Positions 27,869 through 37,274 of a stretch of 64,000 nucleotides of DNA are shown piece by piece (positions within the stretch are counted from its first letter, which is position 1; every line of letters starts with the position of its first letter). This DNA comes from Poecilobothrus nobilitatus (lineage: Eukaryota > Arthropoda > Insecta > Diptera > Dolichopodidae), in contig OX352773.1 of assembly GCA_947095535.1 (NCBI GenBank), forward strand, positions 105,601,948-105,665,947, read 5' to 3'. A program made the position numbers and the translations under genes. The notes under the pieces were generated by a model. It ran no database searches. It saw nothing but the letters and a program-made list of their open reading frames with translations, and was not told the DNA's origin.

Positions 27869-28409
27869 TCCCTGTGACGTCATTTTAGATTCTACATTAT
27901 TCATAATATAATTTTAAAAAATTTGTAAATATATACGATTTCATTTCTTTTACTTATTCCAGTATTTTTTCATGATAAGAATTTTTTCTTCATAGCATAA
28001 AAAAAAAAAAAAAGGAATTCCTCTGACCGCACACGCACACTCACAATTCTTTCTTCAAACATAAGATTTGAAAATTTCATTAATATAATATAACAACAAC
28101 AACAACAACATCATTATAATTTACTAAACTTTTTTCTTTGTTAATATAATTACCATATGTATATTATAAAAACAATAAAAATTTCTTATCATAGAATGTA
28201 ACTACAAACAAATTCTTTATCTAAACAATATGTTCGCCTGGTATTTAAAAATTTAAAAATCTTTTATTATCACTTCTTTTGATCTATGACTCATACTCTT
28301 ATCTTATCTCTTATCACCACCAATATCTTTACCATCTATGACTCATACTTCTTATCTAAACCGGATGTGACGTCATTTCCTGGTCTAGAACCAGCCTAGC
28401 TATACTACT
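27869..28409 (-). repeat. Right terminal inverted repeat of Polinton B
   Basis: ~541 bp, reverse complement of 11405-11975. Ends ...CTATACTACT, then the TTGGTC duplication (28410-28415). Confidence 0.93.
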
Positions 28410-28415
28410 TTGGTC
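28410..28415 (+). repeat. 6-bp target site duplication of Polinton B (right)
   Basis: TTGGTC, identical to 11399-11404. Downstream, 28416-28443 is the severed end of the ORF beginning at 11088. Confidence 0.95.
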
Positions 28416-28439
28416 AACAATAAATAAAACAAATATTTT

Positions 28440-28953
28440 TTAAAACCAATTATTTTCTTTTATTAAATACATATATAAATTCATACAATTTTTTACAGCA
28501 CATCTTTTTAAATTTTCAGTAATGTTATGGTGAGGGCAAATGGTTGTGAAATTCTTTAGTTTCTGAAGAGATGGAATGTCATTATCTAAGTTGATAACTT
28601 CTACAGAACTGGAAATAAATTTATCTAAAAATTTCTTTTTCTGGTACCCCTTTACGTAAACGAGGTCGAATGAATTTAAATGTTCCTTTACGGTATTTTT
28701 AATTGCTGAATATTCTATAAAGCCATCATCCCAGTCAAGACCATTTATTTGTGTTTTATTGAATTTATTTTGCTGTTTAACATCAGTATTTAACTGTTTA
28801 ACATCAGTAACTCTTCGAACGAATAAGGTGCTTTAAACATAACAGCTTTGGTATCAGTGACGCATCAGTTATCAAAACAAATTCCTTCAAGAAATATTGC
28901 TTAAAATTTCCAACAATAAATTGTAAATCTGCTACTGCCTTCCTGCTGCTCAT
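28440..28953 (-). pseudogene. Exonuclease-like accessory protein of Polinton A, degenerate
   Basis: Begins MSSRKAVADLQFIVG at ATG 28953. Homology to the Polinton B protein (17655-18119) is plain in the C-terminal half: GLDWDDGFIEYSAIKN, DLVYVKGYQKKKF, then CPHHNITENLKRCAVKNCMNLY. At least one frameshift near 28830 (a short duplicated AACATCAGTA..TTTAACTG tract lies at ~28777-28808) breaks the reading. Convergent with, and overlapping by a few bases, the end of the ORF cut by Polinton B. Confidence 0.7.
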
Positions 28954-30157
28954 TTTGTGCCTTACTATTTTAAAATACCTTGAAATCCTCTAATTTATAA
29001 CTAATACGATTTAAAAAGAGGGGGAAAACATCAATGAGAATGGGTAACTTTCAAGGGACGAAACCGTGCCTTGAAAACTTCACTATTTCGGAAATCGCAC
29101 CTATGAGGACCGTATTTCAGACCTCCGGGGACCCCATCCAAAATCGGGAAAGGGGGTCGTCAGAACAAGGCCTCATTTTAAAGGGTGCCGCACCTTCGGG
29201 GACCGAAATCGAGCTTTCGGGGTACGAAATCTGATCTTCGGCGATAATTTAATTTTTAGGCAATGGCAAAATGCGGTATTTTCCAATTAGAAAAAACATC
29301 AATTTTAAGTAACGATATCAACCTTAACGCCCTTCCTGGAGGAGAAACAGGTGGCGGTGATAAAGGCCAAAAATTACTCTGCACTGAAAAGTTATCAAGT
29401 GAGCACGATTTGAATGTGCTCAACAGAATTGTTTGTAGGGAAAAGATGCCTGCTGTGGAGCAACTGAGAGCGGCAGAAACAGAAAAAAAAAATTTATAAT
29501 AAATTAAATGTAATTAAATAAAAAGAATTAAGTACACTAAATTTTTAATATTCTTTTTCTTTTTCTTTAAATTTTCTTTTATTTTTTATTATTATAAATT
29601 TTTAATATTCTTTTTCTTTAAATTTTCTTTTACTTTTTTTTATTATTTTTAAATTTTTAATATTCTTTTTCTTTTTCTTAAAATTTCCTTTTATTTTTTT
29701 CTATTATTTTTACTTTTATTATTCTATTATTTTTAATAATTCTTTAAAAAAGGAAGAAATTTTTAATAGAAGGAGGGTGTCAGTTAGTACAAAACCTGAA
29801 AAAGACTTGTAAACTAAAAATTCTTTAAAAAATCTGAAAAAGATCTAAGAGTTTATAAAACTAAGAACTAAACTTGAGTTTTTAAAAATTTTTCTAAGAC
29901 TTGTCTTAAGACTTATTACATAATATATAAAATCTGAAAAGTTAAAAAATCGAAATAAAAAAAAAATGTAACAATATTTTTTATTTAATTAAATATTGTT
30001 TTATTAAATTAAATATTCTGAAAAGTTAAAAAATCTGAAAAAAGGTAAAAGTATATGCAAAAAATTTATGAGAATGCCATCAAACCTGAAATTAAAAATT
30101 TTTTAAATAAAAAAGACAATATTTAATTTGTAAAAAATTTTTTATTTTAACTTTATT
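28954..30157. other. Polinton A spacer with GC-richer unidentified segment
   Basis: 29010-29500 is less AT-rich than its surroundings and holds two short + strand ORFs (29034-29234, 29263-29499; 66 and 78 aa) without recognisable motifs; it has internal TTCGGGGNNCGAAATC repeats around 29195-29235, so the first ORF is probably not a gene. 29540-29760 is a T-rich low-complexity tract with CTTTTTCTTTAAATTTTC repeats, and 29800-30110 repeats AATCTGAAAAAG-type words. Nothing else recognised. Confidence 0.5.
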
Positions 30158-30442
30158 TTATTTTAAAAATTTTTCTTGCGAGTCTATACTCGTATTTGGA
30201 ATTAACTCGAACAAAGCCATATTCCACCTATTTGGGTCCCGTCCCATAAACTTAATATAAAAGCCCTGGTTTTTGGTTCTTTTAATTCTTTTTCCGATAC
30301 AATTTTTTTGGAGAACCGCTCCGGTATAAAAAAAAGTAATGCTGCTAGCTGAATCATCCAAAACACTTGTTATTTTACAGAGAACCGTTCTCTGACCCCT
30401 TTTTGTGTTTAGGAATTTCCATTCTTTTACTTCGTACATCAC
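30158..30442 (-). CDS. Candidate ssDNA-binding/OB-like ORF of Polinton A
   Basis: 94 aa. MYEVKEWKFLNTKRGQRTVLCKITSV... resembles in length and pattern the C-terminal domain of the Polinton B ORF at 12558-13085 (MYHVLKITKLNTQYGKRILLEF), and like it sits near polB. Ends FMGRDPNRWNMALFELIP plus a polar tail. An N-terminal extension upstream, as in Polinton B, is not in frame. OB-fold and DNA binding are inferred from shape only. Confidence 0.45.
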   Translation of the reverse strand: MMYEVKEWKFLNTKRGQRTVLCKITSVLDDSASSITFFYTGAVLQKNCIGKRIKRTKNQGFYIKFMGRDPNRWNMALFELIPNTSIDSQEKFLK

Positions 30443-31402
30443 ATTCTGTACCAGTACATCTATGGTTTTGTAGCTCTCTTGCTGCCATTTTCCAATTGCT
30501 ATCAGGCTGTCTACGAATTCCTGAATGAAAATAAAATTAGTAATTAAAAATATAATTGAAAAATTTGAAAAAAATTACTAAAATTTTTTAAAAAATTTCA
30601 AATCTAATTACCATTATTTCTTTCCGTACTGGTACTGAAACAGGTTATTTGTATTAGGTTTTGTGTAGAACTCAACTGATGAAAATAAAAGTTTTGTGTT
30701 TTCTTTTATACTTTTAGAAAAGTATTTTCTAGCATAGCTTAAATTACTTTAATAAATACCATAAATTATTTAACCAGGAACTGAACATTGAGAAAATTTA
30801 AACACTCCTAAATTTCTTTGTTTAAATTAGTACCATAGTTTAAATTACTTTAATAAATACCATAAATTATTTAACCAGGAACTGAGAAAATTTAAACACT
30901 AAATTTCTTTGTTGAATAAGAAATCTTTTTAACAACTCAAAAGCTCTTTTTAAAATTGTTCCATTCTTAACGCGCGCTTTATTAAAATATATGCATAATT
31001 TTTAATTACATTTACATAATAATAACTGATAAGGGTACTTTTAATTAAGCTTTATTTAACAAAGAAGTAAACTAAAAAACAAAAAAAAAAAAAACAAATT
31101 TGAATATTGTTGCAATCTTAATGGTAATTAATTTCTCGATCAAATACAAAATACAATCTTATATTATGCTAATTATTACAATTGTTATTAAACTGTTGTA
31201 ATAAGAATCTATTCTTTCACTTTTCCTAATATTATATTGTCTCGAAATTAAATTTATATTTTTATTCTTTTATTGCACAGGAATACAAATTATTTTGGTA
31301 TTTAACAAGTAGTTTTTAAAAAAAATACAGCAAATCAGTTCCATAACTAGTCATATTAAAACTTAAATAGTTAAAAATAATTAAAAATATAAAATAATAA
31401 AA
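30443..31402. other. Intergenic leader of Polinton A polB with ~103-bp duplication
   Basis: AT-rich. A tandem duplication at ~30733-30835 and ~30836-30915 (shared AATACCATAAATTATTTAACCAGGAACTGA). AC-rich and poly-A tracts at 31070-31100. The final 100 bp before ATG 31403 are nearly pure A/T. No ORF supported. Confidence 0.55.
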
Positions 31403-33818
31403 ATGTCGAAAAAAATTTTACTAAATAAATATCAAGAAGAGCAGCAACAACAGAATCACGAAAATTATGTTGCAATCACAAAAGATGCTAGTATGATGGT
31501 AAAACGGTATAATTTACAAGGACGTAAAATTGAATTTAAAATCAAACTGGTACCGCATCATGAAGAACCAACCAATTGGATCAAAAATGCAATAAATGAA
31601 GTAACACTTTACATTCTCGAAAATGTCAACCCCACGGATAAAGAGGGTATTCCATTTTCTGGAAGAAGTTTTGAAGAGCGAGGTCCCGGGTGGATAAATT
31701 TTAGAGACGCTTCAGAAATTAAATTTAGAACATACTTGGGGCGAATATTATTGCAAAACATGTAGTAAACATGTTTCTCAGGAACATTATTGTTTTATAC
31801 TACCAGATGAAAGAAACCCGAATATTGAAGATGTTCTCTATATTTTTTACGATTTGGAGTGCATGCAGGAAAAATTTTTCCGAGAAAAGTGTATTGATAA
31901 TGAAGTTTATGAAATAAAGGAACATGAACCTAATTTATGTGTACTACAACAACGTTGTAATTTATATCTTAATAAAGATGAAAAAGAAGAATTTTGCGAT
32001 AGATGTGGACAAAGACAACATATTTTAAAAATAAATATTATTGACATTTTCGTACAATTTATATTGAATCAGCGTAAAATATTTAAAAAAGTTATTGTAA
32101 TAGCACATAATGGGCAAGCATATGACCATCAATTCATACTAAAGTACATAATAGAAAACACTAAGCTATAGCCTGAATTAATAATGCGAGGTACTAAAAT
32201 AATTTTAATGACAATAGGAAATATAAAATTTTTGGATTCATTGAATTATTTTCCTATGCCATTAGGAAAATTACCTAAGACCCGTAAAATTTTTGAATTC
32301 CATGGGTGCTATTTCCATGGTCATCCTGTATGTTTACAACATGAAAGAGACAGACCATTGCATGACGATCCGAATGATACGTTAAACAGACGATATGAAA
32401 GAACAATAGAAAAATCTGAAAGATTAAGAAAATTAGGGTATGTATTAAAATTGTTTATTTCATATTTTTAAAAATATAAAATTAAAACTGCTTTCATATA
32501 ATATAAATTTTCTTTTGTCCCATAGATATGAAGTAATTGAAATGTGGAGTTGTGAATTTAAAAAGCACTTGTTAGGAGAAGAACTTTCACATTTAAAAAA
32601 TCATCCGTTTATACACAATTCACCTCTAAATCCCAGAGATTCTTTTTACGGATGTCGCACCGGAAATGTGTATCAATATTACAAATGCAAAGAAGCAGAA
32701 AAAATTAAATATATTGATGTATGCTCGTTGTATCCATATGTATGTAAATATGGAAAATTTCCCATAGGCCACCCAAAAATTTACGTGGGTAATTCTAAAT
32801 GTATCCAACAAAATTTAGAAAATATGAACGGTCTCATTAAATGTAAAATACTTCCACCTGAAGAACTATTACATCCAGTATTACCAATTAAACAAAACAA
32901 CAAGTTAATGTTTTCTTTGTGTCACAAATGCGGAGAAGAAAAAAGCCAAAATGATTTTTGTACCCACTCTAATGAAAAACGAGCTTTAATCGGAACATGG
33001 GTTATAGATGAAGTTTTAAAAGCCCTGGAGAAAAACTAAGTAATACTGGAAATTTATGAAATATAGGAATACAATGTTGTTCAATACGACAAACTAACCA
33101 ATTATGATGGTTTATTCACTAAGATAATGGACAAATTTTTAAAAATGAAGACGGAGGCATCAGGGTGGCCTTCTAAACATATTACAGAAGCAGACAAAAA
33201 TAAATATATAGAAGATTTCTTCCAAAATGAAAACATTCAATTAGAATTTTCTAAAATTATTAAAAATGATGGTTTAAGATCCTTCGCAAAATTGATGTTG
33301 AACTCATTTTGGGGTAAATTTGGTCAGAGAGAAAATCAACAAAAAACCAAAATTATAAATGAGCCCTCAGAGTTATAAACTATGCTTACGAATCCAGCTT
33401 TAGAAATATGTCATATATTGTCCGTTAACGAAGAAAATCTCATTTTGAGCTGGCAATATAAGGAAATGGAAATCAAAGTTACATATCAGAATTTGTAAGT
33501 GGTGGCCCAAAAAATTATGCTTTTAAAGTACATTCTACTAGAAATAATACAGAAAAAATTGTATGTAAAGTAAAGGGAATATAACTTAATTATTCAGCAT
33601 CGCAAAAGGTCAATTTCAGTACGATAAAAAATGCTGTGTTGAATTATAATGAAGTGGAACCTATACATATTTTATCACATAATATACGCCGTACTCAGAA
33701 TCACGAAGTAATTAGTGTTCCTGAAACAAAACTTTATCGACCAATGACAAAAAAAAGAAAATTTCTTGAAGACTACAGTTCATTACCGAATGGGTTTAAA
33801 AGGCGTCAAATAGAATAA
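31403..33818 (+). pseudogene. polB: Polinton A DNA polymerase B (protein-primed), intron-containing and deleted
   Basis: Motifs in order: RGPGWINF.DASEI near the end of the N-terminal domain; CxxC...HVSQEHYC; Exo I FYDLECM; CDRCGQ; Exo II AHNGQAYDHQF; FLDSLNYFPMPLGKLPK; the FEFHGCYFHGHPVC segment typical of this polymerase branch; Pol A-type YIDVCSLYPYV.KYGKFPIGHP; and Pol B-type AKLMLNSFWGKFGQR. Lesions: frameshift near 31738, TAG 32169-32171, apparent large deletion between GKLPK and KIFEFHGC, stops at 33037-33039 and ~33062-33068, and loss of the catalytic YxDTDS region between ~33480 and 33495. An 88-bp GT-AG intron (32438-32525) restores the frame. Clearly a different lineage from the Polinton B polymerase. 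Confidence 0.9.
32438..32525 (+). other. Spliceosomal intron within Polinton A polB
   Basis: Donor GTATGT, pyrimidine-rich acceptor TTTTGTCCCATAG, 88 bp. Splicing joins ...RKLG to YEVIEMW with the frame kept, where unspliced reading hits a stop within 11 codons. Confidence 0.8.
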
Positions 33819-34207
33819 AACGTATTAAAATACATCTCCAAATATATTATTTGAAAATTATAATTTATAGATTAATAAAAATGACATTGTATAAAACTTA
33901 CTTAACTTGTTTCATTTACATTATACAAAGTATGTATTTTAAAATAATATAAGCTTATTTTAATTTGCATTAGTTAACAATTAAATTTAATAAATTTTTC
34001 ATCATTTTAGCACACGTGCATAGTATGCATATAAAAAGGTAAGTATATAATATATTAAAAATAATTCCGCATTCCAATTTCTTTTACATAAATCTTATTT
34101 GACATATTTTTAAAATCACGATTTCTATATTAATTAATTTACTTCTTTTATTTACCATAAAATAAAAGCATAATATAAAAGGAATTAAAATATGAAAATT
34201 ATAATTC
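33819..34207. other. AT-rich spacer before right TIR, nothing recognised
   Basis: No ORF or repeat seen; 3' flank of the polymerase gene. Confidence 0.5.
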
Positions 34208-34800
34208 ATAACACAATAAATTTATTTGATTTTATAATGTTCTAATTTGTATGTACAATAACAGAAAATTTAATTTACATTATACAAAGTAGCAGAAAAT
34301 TTAACAATAACTGACTTTTTTATTTGCAAAATACAAAGTAGTTAATATAATAAATCAATTAACATTAACATAAATTTTTATTAAACACCTGGATTTTTTC
34401 TTTAAAAATTGTTTCTGCAATAAACATAACAATTAATCAATAAATACATTTTTTTAAATTACTTTAAAACTAAGATACAATATCAAAGTCAATATCTGCA
34501 TTTTATTTATCTCATAAATAACAACTGCATTCTTGTGTTAATATTACGTTAAAATAACTGATTGACCGTGAAAGCTTTTTATTAAAAAATAAAATAAATT
34601 CTTATTATTTACAATAATCTATGTTACTATATACTATCACAACAAGATCATTGCACTTACTTGTATTATTTACAAAAGCTTTTTCAGGAAACTAATCATG
34701 CAACTTCTTCTACATTATCTAGTTGACCTTCTATAACACTGGCGCCATACATTACGTGATGACGTCAAGGCCGTCTGGCCAAAGTGCTCCTATACCTACT
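34208..34800 (-). repeat. Right terminal inverted repeat of Polinton A
   Basis: ~593 bp, reverse complement of 972-1573 with scattered differences. Ends ...CCTATACCTACT, followed by GTTGTA (34801-34806). TGACGTCA at 34760-34767. Confidence 0.9.
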
Positions 34801-35620
34801 GTTGTACCCGCGTAGGACCAAATGTCTATATCTGCAAGATACTTAGTGTTGCCGTCTTTCTAAAAATATATATCCCTAATGGCGTATTTTATTCTTTAAG
34901 GACGAAACGGACATTTGAAAGCATGCTTATTGTTTTAGTGTTTAATTTAACATATGTTTTATATATAGGGACATTAACAACACGCTCTTTGGATCGTACA
35001 AATAATCATTATATGTTCAATAAAATAACATTTGTTACTTATTTCAATTTTATTGTTATTACATTTTGTAGAATCAATAAAAATTACAAAACAGAACAAT
35101 TTTTTTTTTCATAAGTGCTTATATCTTCTAAAGTCACAACACAAAATATGACACAAAATATGTATGTACGAATTATAGAAAAACAATAGACCTTTCCAAC
35201 GGTGTATAAATATTGGGGGCAGGGGGCTTTTTGGTAAAATCATGAGATATTTATTTTTTAAAGAAAAATAAAAAAGATTGTTTTTTTTTTCAACAATTTT
35301 CAACTTTGAACTATAATATCTACAGAACGGCAACACCTATCGTGACCAAATAACTATTAAAATATTTTTCACATTACTATCTTATAAGATAAAAAAATCG
35401 AATATATATATATTTCTTAAAGTTTATCAGATATAACGGTTTTTATATAAAAACACCATAACAACAAGGATGCTTTCAAATGACTTTTTCGTCCTTAAAT
35501 GATAAAATACGCCAATAAGGATATATATTTTTGGAAATGTGGTAACACCAAGTATCTTTCAGATATAGTCATTTGGCCCTACGCGGGTATTACATTTACC
35601 ATAGTATCCCCAAAATTTTT
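34801..35620. mobile_element. Foldback/MITE-like element interrupted by Polinton A
   Basis: Arms 34801-34970 and 35455-35620 are inverted copies (shared CCCGCGTAGG(A/G)CCAAATG, AAAATATATATCC, GGCGTATTTTAT, TTAAGGACGAAA, TTTGAAAGCAT) at roughly 80-85% by eye. The missing outer end of the left arm is at 951-971, across Polinton A. The ~480-bp centre is AT-rich without a credible transposase. Whole element ~825 bp. Non-autonomous; superfamily not determined. Confidence 0.8.
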
Positions 35621-35727
35621 TTTTATTTAAGTAAAATTATCTATTTAAACCTCTAAAACTTTTCATATCTTCATATCTACATTTAAACCAAGCTTTATAT
35701 TTTTATACGAACTTTTTACTGAAGTAT

Positions 35728-36522
35728 TTAACCCTTTCGCGACAACTTGTACACATATTTACCACGAAAATTAAAAAAACACTAGAAGATTGAAATTACA
35801 CTAAAATTGGTTCAAATATGCGCCAGTTCGTCTTTTAACAGAAATTTTAATGTTTACAAATCAACGTTTATAAACATATTTTACTTTATAATAAAAGGGA
35901 ATCTTCCATTTAGCATAATTTACGTGTCATTTGTAATAAGAGTGTCAATAAAACAAATGCATAATTTTTGTTATAAAAACTTATGAATCCAAAGTTATTA
36001 CAATATTTATTAGAATATTACAAAATTTTATAATATTTTTGTATATTTCTAATACAGTAAGTATAAAAACATATATGTATGTTTGTATATATAGTTGATT
36101 ATGGGAAAATTTCGGTAGCGGTACATATATGTGCCAGCCATCTTTTACATTGGTACAAATACATAACAATAGTATTTCATTTTCAACTTTAGGAAAAAAT
36201 GTTTAGAAAATTTAATTCAATAGCGATAGAAGACGTGCTAGAAGAGCACAATTCAAGTGAAGATAGTGAATTAAGTGGTGATGATTTTTCTGAATGAATT
36301 ACTTTTAGTTTAAAATTTTTTTTTATTTCATAAAAGACTTTTGGTACACATGCTGTACCACATAAAAAGACGAATGGTACAAATGTTGTACCACCATCCC
36401 CAACTAAGACCTTTGGTAAGGCCCTTGATTCCTAGCCATATTTAAGATTAAATGCACAATATCTAACGAAACTAGTTCAAAATTGAACTGTAACATGTCC
36501 ATTCGAAAGCCGTCGCGAAAAG
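35728..36522 (+). mobile_element. piggyBac-like non-autonomous remnant
   Basis: Left end TTAA|CCCTTTCGCGACAAC at 35728; near the right end the inverted form GTCGCGAAAAGG at ~36513-36522, although the flanking TTAA is not preserved there. Subterminal palindromes GGTACA(N)ATG(N)TGTACC occur at ~36341, ~36379 and in partial form at ~36119. A 32-codon ORF (36199-36297, MFRKFNSIAIEDVLEEHNSS...DDFSE) looks like the acidic N-terminus of a piggyBac transposase. Internal deletion derivative; assignment tentative. Confidence 0.5.
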
Positions 36523-37139
36523 GAAAGCCAAACTTTAAAAAATTTTTATATTGAACCGGTTAAATTTATCTGAATGTTTAGCAATTTTAATATAACTATA
36601 AAGCTTCTGAAACATCATAATAATTCATCAATTTTAAATCAAGCTTTAAAAACCTTTTTAAATTTTTTTCTTTTTATAAACATTAAATCAAGTTTAAGTT
36701 CATTAATCAGCAGAATTTTTTCTCCAATTTCAAATACAAAAGACACAAACCTTTTTATAACTCATACTTTACCGTTTAAAAACGACGCTGTGTTCAGCAC
36801 CATTGGAAAAGTTTTTTAGCTCCTCTCCACATGGTGTAGAACCGACTTGCTTCTCTTCACGTGATGTAGAATCGGCTTGCTCCTCTCCACATGGACTAGA
36901 ATCGGCTAATCCACACTACTTATTGCATTCCTTAGGTTATTAACATTAAACAAAGAAAGTATCAAATGCGATTAATTATGGTTATTCAAGTCGATGTATT
37001 CAATGTATGAATATATAACATTGTATATTCATATTCAAATTCATTTATATCAGGTCGGTTAATACATTCATATTAATTTAATAAAGAATGCAAATTCAAC
37101 GAAAGGTTGACGATCTATAATGTTCTTATTTATAATTTT
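36523..37139. repeat. Spacer with three 30-bp tandem repeats
   Basis: 36819-36908 holds three tandem 30-bp copies of a GCTCCTCTCCACATGG-NNTAGAA-CGGCTT type unit, GC-richer than the surroundings. The rest is AT-rich; the 81-aa frame at 36574-36819 has no recognisable features and is not supported as a gene. Confidence 0.7.
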
Positions 37140-37274
37140 ATATATTTAATATATATTGCTTGGTTGGTTGGTGTGAGTGGCTGGCCACCGCCGCTCCTGG
37201 CAATGACCCCAATTAGCGCGTTAGCACCGTTTTGCTACCACTTCCGTGACCACAAGGCTTATAATAGGGCTATA

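Larger units (their letters stand above)
11405..28409 (+). mobile_element. Polinton/Maverick B (inner), structurally complete
   Basis: 17,005 bp between TIRs starting AGTAGTATAGCTAGG, flanked by TTGGTC. It encodes the full Polinton set: protein-primed polB, integrase, FtsK/HerA-type ATPase, adenain-like protease, hexon-like major capsid, penton-like minor capsid, PLA2 domain and several conserved accessory ORFs, plus two unrecognised genes near the right end. TIR divergence is low, so insertion is relatively recent, but polB, ATPase, integrase and the hydrophobic-protein gene contain stops or frameshifts. It lies inside Polinton A and is therefore younger. Confidence 0.96.
972..34800 (+). mobile_element. 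Polinton/Maverick A (outer), interrupted by Polinton B
   Basis: A 33.8-kb span bounded by ~600-bp inverted repeats beginning AGTAGGTATAGG, flanked by GTTGTA duplications. Removing the nested Polinton B (11405-28409 and one 6-bp duplication) leaves about 16.8 kb, a normal Polinton size. Contents in order: integrase and a Cys-rich ORF on -, ATPase, two small virion-type ORFs, a penton/core/capsid gene array on +, exonuclease-like and OB-like ORFs on -, and DNA polymerase B on +. The adenain-like protease and the body of the major capsid gene are missing, and polymerase and ATPase carry deletions, so this copy is dead. Its polymerase and core/hexon set resemble adintovirus-like Mavericks rather than the Polinton B type. 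Confidence 0.92.

Noticed and set aside
29034..29499. Two + strand ORFs of 66 and 78 aa in a GC-richer segment
   Set aside because: The first is built from short TTCGGGG/CGAAATC repeats; the second has no motif or homologue in Polinton B. Mentioned as unexplained sequence only.
36574..36819. 81-aa ORF between piggyBac-like remnant and 30-bp repeats
   Set aside because: Low-complexity AT-rich translation without motifs or neighbours.
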